From: Erysipelotrichales bacterium
GTDB taxonomy: Bacteria; Bacillota_I; Bacilli_A; Acholeplasmatales; WRBM01
Assembly: GCA_009784525.1 (NCBI GenBank)
Contig: WRBM01000001.1
Location: forward strand, 47,563 to 111,562
Length of the DNA stretch: 64,000 nt
Reading direction: 5' to 3'
The notes under the pieces were generated by a model. That model did no database searches. It was not told where the DNA came from and was given only the letters and a program-made list of their open reading frames with translations. Both the position numbers and the translations under genes were made by a program. Shown here one piece after another: positions 16,219 to 24,459 of the stretch (position 1 is its first letter; the number at the start of each line of letters is the position of its first letter).

Positions 16219-16384
16219 AAAAGCCACTGGCACATAAATATGCACCAATGGCTTAATAATTTTTTACGGTTTAAATTCTTATCATTTTCAACTTGAGACT
16301 ATTTCCGTAAATATCACTTCACCGATTTGATCCAAATTTTATGATCTATTATTTCTTTATCTGATTTCTTCTTTACTTGAGTTA
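16219..16384 (-). ncRNA. Candidate small RNA, copy 2
   Basis: The -10 TATAAT at 16396-16391 sits in TGTGATATAATAA. The terminator GCCATTGGTGCAT...ATGTGCCAGTGGCTTTT is at 16254-16219. The body shares ATTTGGATCAAATCGGTGAA, a TTTACGGAAATA segment and the CCGTAA partner with copy 1. Compensatory-looking differences are present in the terminator stem (GTGCAT/ATGTGC versus GTACAA/TTGTAC-like). Confidence 0.45.
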
Positions 16385-16725
16385 TAGTTTATTATATCAC
16401 ACAACTTTGTTATTTGTTCCTACAACATTTCAAATACTCTTTAATTTATCATAAAAATGTCTTGATTTTCTTTTATCTGATTATTCCTTGATTAGTATGC
16501 TTAGTACTCGTGAAAGAGCCTAATTTTCTGATTTATAGCTACATACATGGGTGTTATTGAATTGATTGTTCTTAAGTATTTCATCTAATCACAATAGTAA
16601 CTGTTTTGAACTCAAATATTAAAAAAAGTCACTTTGATTTAACTCAAAATGGCTTTTTTTCATTTATTTCAATTACTATTGTAAGATAACGTGAATCTTA
16701 ATAGCGAAATACAAAATAGTTTTAT
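16385..16725. other. Intergenic region, no gene seen
   Basis: Contains a weakly X-like stretch near 16470-16560 (GGGTGTTATTGAATTGATT) and a terminator for the 16726 gene at 16621-16660 (AAAGCCATTTTGAG...CAAAGTGACTTT on the minus strand, with U-run). Confidence 0.4.
16621..16660 (-). terminator. Intrinsic terminator after the 16726 lipoprotein gene
   Basis: Stem GCCATTTTGA with TCAAAGTGAC (one mismatch) and a long U-run; closely related to the terminator at 18665-18703. Confidence 0.65.
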
Positions 16726-17343
16726 TTACCAGCCAGTAAGTTCTAAAAAGTAATTTCCGGCTTCATCTTCAGAAAATTGTATAGTTATAATTGTATATGT
16801 TCCATTTCCTGGATTAATATTCCAAGCTCTAACATCAATTGTTTGGTCATCTTGATTAATTACTACATCTTTACCAAACTGATAATAAAAATTAGACACA
16901 TAATCAAAGTTTTTAAAGACCATAATTCTAGCATCTGGCCAAGTTAAACTATTTTCATATCTGAAATCTCGAATATGAAGTGCCCTAACTAAATCACTGT
17001 CCAATACAAATCTATTTGTAGCAATATCTGATGCATCAAAGTTATATATAACAAAGAACACGGTTCTATTGTTATGCTCAGTTGAAATTAACAGTCGTGT
17101 TGATTCATAAAAATCATACCGTACAACATCATAACCTGCTTCAATAATCAATGCTTTCATCTCATCAAAACTATATTCCGCTTCAAATTGCAATCTACCC
17201 GTAAAATTGCTTCTAGATATTTCAAACGGAAGTTTAAAACTATACTCGCGATAATAATCCCACACTGAATTACCCGTTAATGGCCCGCAAGCTACAATTA
17301 GTGCTATAATTGGTATTAAAAATATTAATAATAGTTTTTTCAA
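16726..17343 (-). CDS. Lipoprotein, paralog of the 26481 protein
   Basis: 205 residues with lipobox IVAC (Cys 19). Residues 25-150 align with the protein at 26481-27566: VWDYYREYSFKLPFEIS/IYDFYGEYKFRIPFDIS, FDEMKALIIEAGYDV/FYQMKDFIMDEGYNV, RLLIST/RLLITT and FKNFDYVSNFYYQFG/FKEFEYVSNFYLRAG. A surface-anchored member of a local family; function unknown. The gene lies 22 nt downstream of the papain-fold protein gene, likely in one operon. Confidence 0.8.
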   Translation of the reverse strand: MKKLLLIFLIPIIALIVACGPLTGNSVWDYYREYSFKLPFEISRSNFTGRLQFEAEYSFDEMKALIIEAGYDVVRYDFYESTRLLISTEHNNRTVFFVIYNFDASDIATNRFVLDSDLVRALHIRDFRYENSLTWPDARIMVFKNFDYVSNFYYQFGKDVVINQDDQTIDVRAWNINPGNGTYTIITIQFSEDEAGNYFLELTGW

Positions 17344-17365
17344 AATCTAATCCTCCACTTTTTTC

Positions 17366-18592
17366 TTACCACGGAATAAATACTTTTGAACCAATAGGTG
17401 TTGCTGATGCGTTAATTTCAATATCATTATGACGTTCGCCCCATCCATAATGAACCCTGAAATTATAATTTCTATAAGTTCTGATTCCTAACCAATCTCT
17501 CGAATATTCTCGTGTTGCCCTATGCACTACAACAGCATGTGCAATTACAGTGATTATTGACCCTGGAGGCTTAATACCTTCATGAGGAAGCATTCCAAAA
17601 AGTCCCACTGCCCAATTATCTCTAATACGATCGAATATAGACATAGGGTTAGCTAATGGAGAATACCAAGACTCTACTCTTGCACGACTACCAATTGAAT
17701 TAAAATATCCTCTTAGTGCTCCTGCCACATCAGATGCTGTAGAACCATTATTACGATTTCCTTGAATTTGGTGTACTAGGTTATTTGTTAATCCCTGTGG
17801 TGCAAAATCCCACCAGGATCTTTGCCCTCTCGCAAAATAAACTAATAATGCTGCAGCAACGTATCCACAATTACCATTTTGATTAAAGTCACGTCCATTT
17901 GAATCTACTGTATCTGCAGTTAACAAAATATGTCTATTACTAACTTCTACAGCTTGAAATCCGTTATTAGTAGTCCACCTGCTAGCAACCCTTTCCTCTA
18001 GTCGACTTTCTGCAATTCTATCATTCATTTCATCACTATGTTCTACTAAAACTTCTAACTCATTTGGTGTTACTCTTAAATCCCTATCAACTACAGTATG
18101 AATAAATAATGCACCCATTCTTGGCTGTACTGCTGGTTTAATAAAGTATTGAGCTGCTCCACCAAAGATTAAACCCTCAGTAAACCCATACCATGGCGAA
18201 GTGGCCGCAAAATTCCTAATTAGCCTAATACTTAAGTCATTTGTATAGACTGCATACCCGCTTGGATAAAACTCTAATAAGATATATGGATTACCCGCAA
18301 AGTCTTCTAATCGCTTAACTTCACTAATTGTATAATCATAATTTAACTCATCTGTAGTTGTATTAAAGTTGATTTCTAATGATCTAATTAAGAACTCATC
18401 AAATACTATTTGATTTTCATTATTTTCTAATTCAATTTGGCGTTCTAACTCATTAAGTAAAATTTCACCAGTATCGATTAATTCTTCTTCATCACCAATA
18501 TACTCAATTTCTGTATATCCATATACAGCGCTTGCTGTTACATACACTATTGCCGTAATAAACACTAATAAACACATCAATACTTTTTTCAC
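17366..18592 (-). CDS. Secreted papain-fold cysteine peptidase-like protein (C39/C10-like)
   Basis: 408 residues. Signal peptide KKVLMCLLVFITAIVYVTASAVYG, then a prodomain-like region (30-235). The C-terminal domain has a catalytic-type Cys242 in NGNCGYVAAALL and His352 in AHAVVVHRA, with a downstream HYGWGERHNDIEI segment where papain-fold enzymes carry the Asn/Trp region. It probably cleaves proteins or peptides outside the cell. Substrate unknown. Co-transcribed with the 16726 lipoprotein. Confidence 0.78.
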   Translation of the reverse strand: MKKVLMCLLVFITAIVYVTASAVYGYTEIEYIGDEEELIDTGEILLNELERQIELENNENQIVFDEFLIRSLEINFNTTTDELNYDYTISEVKRLEDFAGNPYILLEFYPSGYAVYTNDLSIRLIRNFAATSPWYGFTEGLIFGGAAQYFIKPAVQPRMGALFIHTVVDRDLRVTPNELEVLVEHSDEMNDRIAESRLEERVASRWTTNNGFQAVEVSNRHILLTADTVDSNGRDFNQNGNCGYVAAALLVYFARGQRSWWDFAPQGLTNNLVHQIQGNRNNGSTASDVAGALRGYFNSIGSRARVESWYSPLANPMSIFDRIRDNWAVGLFGMLPHEGIKPPGSIITVIAHAVVVHRATREYSRDWLGIRTYRNYNFRVHYGWGERHNDIEINASATPIGSKVFIPW

Positions 18593-18664
18593 TACTTCAT
18601 CCTCTTTGTTGTCTTATTTTTAAATTATACTTCCATTATAACACACTTAAGTTTTTACTAAATA

Positions 18665-18703
18665 AAAACCACTTTGAATTGTCGCTCAAAATGGCTTATT
18701 TTT
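18665..18703 (-). terminator. Intrinsic terminator after the PD-(D/E)XK gene
   Basis: GCCATTTTGAGC...TTCAAAGTGG stem followed by U-rich sequence on the minus strand; sister of the terminator at 16621. Confidence 0.6.
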
Positions 18704-18710
18704 TTATATA

Positions 18711-18797
18711 CTTGATTTTTCTGTTTATCGCATACCTAATACACATAAAAGTATATATTCTTCTGCTTTATTCTTCTATAAACTGTAGTTATTGAGC
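18711..18797 (-). repeat. 3'-flanking repeat X, copy 2
   Basis: Shares CTTGATTTTTC(T/A)GTTTAT, CTAATACACAT and ATAAAC.GTA.TTATTGA with copy 1; located 11 nt beyond the stop of the 18808 gene. Confidence 0.5.
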
Positions 18798-18807
18798 CTA
18801 TTGATTT

Positions 18808-19242
18808 TTATTGTTTGAACCACTCAAGGGAATCCAGTTTATCAAATCTAACGAAGCATCCTAAAAGATATTTATATCTTCCATTTTGATCAGTCATTTC
18901 ACGTATTCTACTTATATCAGCACAACTATTATTCGAATTCTTAAACTCAACATATAATAAATTATTTTGGTCTTCACTTTTTCGCTTATGAACAATCAAA
19001 TCCGGAAGTAATAAATCCCCCTCACCTGTTCTTTTGATTTCAAGTCCGCGTCTATTATACTCTACGTCAACAGAATATCCAATAAAATCAATATCATTTT
19101 TAATAAGTTGTGATAAGTAATGAGCAACTCTAGATACCCTAGTTCTCTCGTGTATATCGTTTGGAAATTGACCTTCATCATTAACTTTGTACATTTCTAT
19201 AGCTTCAATAAAATATTCTTTCACTTTTTTAGTTAAGCTCAT
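18808..19242 (-). CDS. PD-(D/E)XK nuclease-like protein
   Basis: 144 residues. The core GDLLLPDLIVHKR...LLYVEFKNS gives the D-x(n)-E-x-K pattern of restriction-type nucleases (D near 78, E-F-K near 98-100). A basic strand (EYNRRGLEIKRT) precedes it. An AAGGAAG ribosome site overlaps the end of a 36-residue gene upstream. It could be a restriction-like nuclease, a resolvase-type enzyme or an inactive relative; partners for restriction are not seen. Confidence 0.65.
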   Translation of the reverse strand: MSLTKKVKEYFIEAIEMYKVNDEGQFPNDIHERTRVSRVAHYLSQLIKNDIDFIGYSVDVEYNRRGLEIKRTGEGDLLLPDLIVHKRKSEDQNNLLYVEFKNSNNSCADISRIREMTDQNGRYKYLLGCFVRFDKLDSLEWFKQ

Positions 19243-19256
19243 ATTATCTTCCTTTT

Positions 19257-19367
19257 TTATTCTTTGCCAAAAATATCTTCAAAATATGGCATTATTGATA
19301 TTTCGTTCTCATCAGGATTACTCAGATTCATTTCTTTATATTTCTTAGCCAAATCACTATATTTCAT
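19257..19367 (-). CDS. 36-residue acidic peptide upstream of the nuclease-like gene
   Basis: ATG at 19367 follows AAAGGTGG at good spacing. The peptide (MKYSDLAKKYKEM...YFEDIFGKE) has a basic N-terminal helix and an acidic end. Its stop lies 14 nt before the next ATG, whose ribosome site overlaps the stop region. Coupling to a nuclease-like gene suggests a small regulator or antidote, which is inference only. Confidence 0.6.
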   Translation of the reverse strand: MKYSDLAKKYKEMNLSNPDENEISIMPYFEDIFGKE

Positions 19368-19406
19368 TACAATCCACCTTTCATTAATATTTTATCATAT
19401 AAAAAT

Positions 19407-19436
19407 AAGCAGTGCTAAACTAGTTAACACTGCTCA
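19407..19436 (-). terminator. Intrinsic terminator after the 19454 gene
   Basis: GCAGTGTTAAC...TTTAGCACTGC stem with a following U-rich stretch on the minus strand. Confidence 0.6.
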
Positions 19437-19453
19437 TAAATTTTATTATTCGA

Positions 19454-20740
19454 TTATAAACTTATCCACCGAGCATGAACCAATAAATTATGACTTGGCA
19501 TAGTAGTTAGAGTCAAAGGAATTGTATATGCCGAATCCAAGTACCAACCGTCAAAGTTAAAACCGAGCCTGATTGGAATGTATTCAGGAATATTATTCCA
19601 CTCTAAAATCGAGATCGTTGAAAATTGAGAACCTGATAGTGGCGTCCTAGTAATTGTACTAGCTGTTCCTGAAGTCATTTCAAATAAAATTACTTGTCCA
19701 TATGGATTTTTCATAATAATATGGCGGCGAGACCATAACATTTGAACAATATTAAAGTCATCAAAGGTATCAATCTCAACTAAATGTGACGATCCTGCTC
19801 CAGGACTTCCCCATAGCGCCCCAATTTGAGTTCCTGCCACAAATACTCGTCCTGAATTTGTTACATAAATTGCCCCATGGGTAACACCTGTATTTAATCC
19901 TAAAGGAGCTACTGATAATAAAGTCTCTCCTGCAGGAATCGGTATTCTTCTCCATGGGGTATTTCCAGTTGTTCCCCAACCAAACCAACCGTTATTATTT
20001 GAACCTGTTCCATAAATACCGGTTGTTGTTTGAATCACTATACCTTGATTGGTAATGGTCCAAGCATCAATAATGTCTCCGGTAAACGGACTATTTACAT
20101 TACTCCCTGTAATAGAGCCACTCGTTAACCTGACTTGGTTACAATCAGTAATTCCTACTGATCCGGTTGTGGTTGTTAAAAGTTTACGAACTGGTAGTGT
20201 ATTAAACAATAAATTCATTGCGCCTGTTGCTGGAGTTAAGTTCCAAACACGACCTATATCATCTGATACATGCGCATGTGAATTTCCTGTTACTAGTTGC
20301 GTTATTGGATGGATTGTTTCTAACTCAACAAATTCCCCAAGTGTACTACCTGACAGAGCTGACCGCCATACTGTATTATCACTTCTAAGCACAAGTACAT
20401 TATTTGTAACTACTCCCATGTCAATCGCATCAACAAACGGTAACTGACCAGACACGGCATTCATATTATTTCCATGAAACACATAAACTCTGCCCATCTG
20501 AGTAATATAAGCAAAGTTAATTTGAGTTGAACTAGAGGCAGTTGTTGAATCAGCTAGGATAATATTATGCTCTTCCATTCCATAGTGATATGTAATATCA
20601 AATGATTGTCTGAAATTACCGGTTGTAATATTGCCAGTTCTATCTTCATCACTAGGTGCATTAACATTACTTGCCCAATACATATAAACTGGCGTGATTA
20701 TAATCAAACATATTAAAATTGTTAGTAAGACTTTCTTCAT
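19454..20740 (-). CDS. SipW-signal secreted protein with RCC1-like repeats and a Flg_new (InlB-type) end
   Basis: 428 residues. The signal region ends VYMYWASNVNAPSDED and continues GNITTGN, the SipW-type pattern shared with six other proteins here. Residues 60-370 look like a degenerate RCC1/β-propeller (repeated VFHGNN, VLVLRSDNTVWRS, RVFVAGTQIGALWG). The last 40 residues (RLGFNFDGWYLDSAYTIP, LLVHARW) match the Listeria-Bacteroides Flg_new repeat of surface proteins. Likely surface binding role. Third gene of a unit with 20794 and 21404. Confidence 0.75.
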   Translation of the reverse strand: MKKVLLTILICLIIITPVYMYWASNVNAPSDEDRTGNITTGNFRQSFDITYHYGMEEHNIILADSTTASSSTQINFAYITQMGRVYVFHGNNMNAVSGQLPFVDAIDMGVVTNNVLVLRSDNTVWRSALSGSTLGEFVELETIHPITQLVTGNSHAHVSDDIGRVWNLTPATGAMNLLFNTLPVRKLLTTTTGSVGITDCNQVRLTSGSITGSNVNSPFTGDIIDAWTITNQGIVIQTTTGIYGTGSNNNGWFGWGTTGNTPWRRIPIPAGETLLSVAPLGLNTGVTHGAIYVTNSGRVFVAGTQIGALWGSPGAGSSHLVEIDTFDDFNIVQMLWSRRHIIMKNPYGQVILFEMTSGTASTITRTPLSGSQFSTISILEWNNIPEYIPIRLGFNFDGWYLDSAYTIPLTLTTMPSHNLLVHARWISL

Positions 20741-20793
20741 ATTACTCCCCTCTTTAAATCCAATTACTTATACCTTATAAGGAATTATTGTTA

Positions 20794-21369
20794 TTAGTTA
20801 GTATTAACTTTAAATAAGAAATTGACTCCTAATCTATTTCCTGCCAATAATGAAATCATCTCAGCTCGATAATCAACGCCTGGATCAATCAATGAAATAG
20901 TTACTTGAATATAACGATAACCATTAATATTAATCTCATGGTTTAAACCACCTACTACCTCATAGACTACCCAATAGTTTAATCGATCATCTTGTTTGTC
21001 TTCTGTAACCGTACAAGCTACTAAATTACCTTCTCTATCAGTTAAGAAAATTCTACCAACTTGTATTCTTAAATTACCGATAATATTATTGATATTTGCG
21101 TTTGGAGTCCATTCTACTTTAAACGTTAAAGTATATTCGTCAGTTTGTGTCGCTGGATCTGTTACTGTTCCAATTGGTCTTAATTCTTTAGACCCTAAAG
21201 TATTTCCAACATTTACATTAGTTGTTACACTCTCATCTGGTCCAATTATAATATGCCAGTCATCATCGTCTAAATTGATTCTTGTATTAACGGTAATAAA
21301 TAAAACCGCAACACAAACCAGCAATCCAAATATCCATGCTCTTCTAATTATTAATAATGCTAGTTTCAT
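20794..21369 (-). CDS. Secreted β-sandwich protein, partner of the 21404 protein
   Basis: 191 residues with an N-terminal hydrophobic signal/anchor (AWIFGLLVCVAVLFITV). The mature part parallels the 21404/54151 family: TTNVNVGNTLGSKELRPIG aligns with their VNDQTSNQTLVPVG, and YTLTFKVEWT with LTFNVTWT, as in TasA/CalY-like fibre proteins. It lacks the FW...NSP signal of its neighbours, having DDDDWHIIIG instead. It may be an anchor or minor subunit. Lies between two SipW-signal genes. Confidence 0.65.
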   Translation of the reverse strand: MKLALLIIRRAWIFGLLVCVAVLFITVNTRINLDDDDWHIIIGPDESVTTNVNVGNTLGSKELRPIGTVTDPATQTDEYTLTFKVEWTPNANINNIIGNLRIQVGRIFLTDREGNLVACTVTEDKQDDRLNYWVVYEVVGGLNHEININGYRYIQVTISLIDPGVDYRAEMISLLAGNRLGVNFLFKVNTN

Positions 21370-21403
21370 TTATATACCTCATACTTTATTTTCTTAATTT
21401 TCA

Positions 21404-22459
21404 TTAAAATCTATCAAATTGTAAACCAAATGCTCTAACTGATGTGCTTGTTGAATAAATAAACATATCCGCAACTAAAATACCATCTGAGTCAAACCAA
21501 CCAAAAATAAGAAACGGCTCAGTATATAACACTCCAAAAGTTAGGTTTTCAAGGCGCTCATATGACCCTGTCATCTGATGATGTGTTAATGTATTTCTTG
21601 TAACATGAAGCATACTATCACTAAAATGATGCATTTCAAATATTTCTTCACTATATAAAACCTGATAAACCCAAAGTGGATTATCTAAATCTCTTGACAC
21701 TCCATTAATTGTGACTGTTGGCATAAACCATCCAGCTCGCCACATAATTGGGTTACTAGCTACTACATTAATTGTCCAACTAATCTGTGGATGTCCTGGA
21801 GTGAAGATTTGGGTAAACAATTCATCTGTATAGATTGCCATATCATCTACTATAACCAAATTGATTCTAGCAACTATATAATCAAATGCTAATTGAAACA
21901 TATCATCTAATGAAGGTAATGATTGATTCGCAACTAATGAAAATCTCATTTGAAATGAAAATGTCTGTCCTGCTAATGCTAAATACTGTGTCTGATTAAT
22001 TGGTTTATCTAACGTTACTCTAACTACAACAGGAACTGCTACTCCCCCTAGAGTAATATCATATTGAGCTTGAAAACTAATATTTACTAAATGATGAACG
22101 TTTGAGTTTAACGAAATTGAGTTTTCAACTAAGCTAGCTGTTAATATTCCTGGTGTTCCCGTTGCGGCATTAAGCCCTAACTCTTCTGTCCATGTTACAT
22201 TAAATGTTAAATAGATTACTTCTACTAAATTTGTTCCTTGAGCAATATGGCTAGTCCCAACTGGTACTAAAGTTTGATTAGATGTTTGATCATTTACATT
22301 AATCACTGTATCAACATCACGACCTGCCCCAACATTAATATTACCCTCTTCTGTTTCATTATCAGGATTATTGACTCCTGAAGCCCAGAAGCCATAAATA
22401 ATTCCAATACTTCCAATTAGTAATAATACTAGCAATAAATACTTTAATTTTTTGTTCAT
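21404..22459 (-). CDS. SipW-signal TasA-like surface protein
   Basis: 351 residues. The signal YLLLVLLLIGSIGIIYGFWA continues with SGVNNPDNETEEGNINVG, a SipW-type cleavage region. Residues 45-190 are a β-sandwich with LTFNVTWTEE and a VVVRVTLDKP strand. The C-terminal 150 residues are unique. The first 190 residues are paralogous to 54151-55227 (DTVI.VND.TSNQTLVP.GTSH). Family members form surface fibres in Bacilli after SipW processing. AGAGGAC ribosome site; TATAAT promoter about 40 nt upstream. Confidence 0.78.
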   Translation of the reverse strand: MNKKLKYLLLVLLLIGSIGIIYGFWASGVNNPDNETEEGNINVGAGRDVDTVINVNDQTSNQTLVPVGTSHIAQGTNLVEVIYLTFNVTWTEELGLNAATGTPGILTASLVENSISLNSNVHHLVNISFQAQYDITLGGVAVPVVVRVTLDKPINQTQYLALAGQTFSFQMRFSLVANQSLPSLDDMFQLAFDYIVARINLVIVDDMAIYTDELFTQIFTPGHPQISWTINVVASNPIMWRAGWFMPTVTINGVSRDLDNPLWVYQVLYSEEIFEMHHFSDSMLHVTRNTLTHHQMTGSYERLENLTFGVLYTEPFLIFGWFDSDGILVADMFIYSTSTSVRAFGLQFDRF

Positions 22460-22666
22460 AATATTGTCCTCTAATCACTTTATTTTTAACATATTATATC
22501 TAATTCTTTAATCACTAAACTATAATGATATTTCTTCAAATAGGGTTTGGGATAATAAGGCATGTCAGACTTTACTAAATATTTTTATAGCTTAGTGATT
22601 GAAAAACTACATTTCTATTAGTTTGAGGAAGGTTAATAATAACCTTCCCTTATTAATATTCTTAAA

Positions 22667-23911
22667 TTAATTGTGTCCTAATAATGGTAAAGGTGTTATT
22701 CTATTTCCACCAGTAGTTCCTAAACCGGTTCTACCTGATGCATTATTCCCAAAGCTATATAATATGCCTTCTTGAGTTAATGCTAGATTATGATCATTAC
22801 CGGTTGTCACTTTTAAAAAATCTCTGTCTTCAACACTATTAATTAGTATTGGTTGTAGTTGGGCATTCGTAATAACTCCTAAGCCCGTTCTTCCTTGAGC
22901 ATTATTCCCAAAACTCCATAAACGTCCGGTATTATCAATTAATACACTATGGGTAATCCCTGTTGAGATAAACTCAAAAGCTACCCCATTAGTCTCAATT
23001 AAATGAGGAGTTAAAACATCACTATCATCGCTTCCCAGACCAATTCTACCTTGGATGTTGGAACCCCAACTCCATAGTCTTCCTAGAGTATCAATCGCAA
23101 TCCCCATATTCTCACCCGCTGCGACTGTTATGAATCTAGTGCTTCCAGTATTAATTCTTGTTGGAATCGTTAGATTTCCTTGATACAAACCTTGACCAGT
23201 TCTACCATTTTGATTAAATCCAAAACTATAAATATACCCATCAATACATAAGGCTAATGTATGTGAATTACCCGCAACCGCCATCTTAAATTCTATGCCT
23301 GAGATTGTTTCTACCATCCTTGGGGCTAAAGTGTTACCAGCAGATGTTCCATGGCCTGTTCTTCCACTCGCATTCGCTCCCCATGTCCATAGATTATTAT
23401 CCGTACAGATTGCAACTGAGTGATCATTATTTGATGATATACTTATAAATCTAGTCTGATTTGTATCTATCATCTGAGGTTCTAATGTATTTCCTGTCAT
23501 TAAACCTAAACCAGTTCTTCCATTAGCATTACTTCCCCAACTCCATAATCGCCCTTCAGTATCGATTGCTAAGGAGAAGTTTTGTCCGGCATAAACTCTT
23601 CTAAATCGTGTATCTTCTGTATCTATTAAAGTTGGGTTAAGAGTTCCACCTTCTGAAACTCCCAATCCTGTTCTTCCATTTATATTAGAGCCGAAACTCC
23701 AAAGTCTACCGAAGTAATCAATTATTATGTTATATCCATTTCCTGCACTTATATAGCTTGGGTTTGAAAACAAGTTAAATCTTCCTGTTATTATTTCTCC
23801 ACCAGCAATCTCATCATCAGGATGATTTACTTCACCACGCCAAAACGCTGATATCTTAGGCATTCCAATAAATATTATTATAAGCAAAATTAAGGAAATT
23901 ATCTTCTTCAT
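22667..23911 (-). CDS. SipW-signal secreted RCC1-repeat protein
   Basis: ATG 23911 with GAGGTG just upstream is preferred to the GTG 6 nt earlier. 414 residues. The signal ends KISAFWRGEVNHPDDE and continues GGEIITGR. The rest is seven or more RCC1 repeats with the pattern GRLWSWGSNANGRTGLG, predicting a seven-bladed β-propeller. RCC1 propellers bind proteins; exported bacterial examples are less common. The repeats are highly alike, suggesting recent amplification. Single-gene unit. Confidence 0.88.
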   Translation of the reverse strand: MKKIISLILLIIIFIGMPKISAFWRGEVNHPDDEIAGGEIITGRFNLFSNPSYISAGNGYNIIIDYFGRLWSFGSNINGRTGLGVSEGGTLNPTLIDTEDTRFRRVYAGQNFSLAIDTEGRLWSWGSNANGRTGLGLMTGNTLEPQMIDTNQTRFISISSNNDHSVAICTDNNLWTWGANASGRTGHGTSAGNTLAPRMVETISGIEFKMAVAGNSHTLALCIDGYIYSFGFNQNGRTGQGLYQGNLTIPTRINTGSTRFITVAAGENMGIAIDTLGRLWSWGSNIQGRIGLGSDDSDVLTPHLIETNGVAFEFISTGITHSVLIDNTGRLWSFGNNAQGRTGLGVITNAQLQPILINSVEDRDFLKVTTGNDHNLALTQEGILYSFGNNASGRTGLGTTGGNRITPLPLLGHN

Positions 23912-24079
23912 ATGCACCTCACATTAAAAATCGTTACAGATCCAGTTACATCTACAAAGGTAAACGTTTAGAATTACATTTTATTTTACCAAAATTAAGG
24001 CTATTTTAAAAATCATCCCCATAAAATCACACATTTCGTATTGATTATAAAACTTTACCTTTCTAGAAAATGATAATAA

Positions 24080-24119
24080 AAAAGCAGAGAATATTGATTT
24101 GAAATCTCTGCTTTTTTCT
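24080..24119 (-). terminator. Intrinsic terminator after spoVG
   Basis: AAAAAAGCAGAGA...TCTCTGCTTTTTT symmetrical stem; works in either direction. Confidence 0.75.
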
Positions 24120-24130
24120 CGTTTTAATCA

Positions 24131-24433
24131 TTAAATAATAATTTGAGAATCAAAATTCAAACTATCTGATTCTTTATTTAATACCGCAATATTATAAGCT
24201 TTTAGGACGGCTTCTTCAATGTGTGCTCTAAATCCATGATTGATTGGATGCACTGTGTCTTTGAAGTCTCCTCTTGGTAATTTCTTAGATGGCATTGTTA
24301 TAAATAACTCTTCATCACCTTGAATTATCTTAACTTCATGAACCACAAAACAATCATCAAATGTTATTGCAGCCTCCGCTTTTAGACGAGTACCGCTATC
24401 ACTTATCCTTATCCTAACATTAGTAACTTCCAT
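24131..24433 (-). CDS. spoVG: SpoVG-family RNA/DNA-binding regulator
   Basis: 100 residues, full length. It has the SpoVG hallmarks: MEVTNVRIRISDSGTRLKA, FDDCFVVHEVKII, LFITMPSKKLPRGDFKDTVH and HPINHGFRAHIEEAVLKAY. SpoVG binds nucleic acid and modulates surface, virulence and division genes in Firmicutes, in spore formers and non-spore formers. Normally it is a chromosomal locus by purR, so its place between SipW-signal genes is unusual. GGAGG ribosome site. Confidence 0.93.
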   Translation of the reverse strand: MEVTNVRIRISDSGTRLKAEAAITFDDCFVVHEVKIIQGDEELFITMPSKKLPRGDFKDTVHPINHGFRAHIEEAVLKAYNIAVLNKESDSLNFDSQIII

Positions 24434-24459
24434 ACTTCCTCCATTTTATTTATTTTTAT

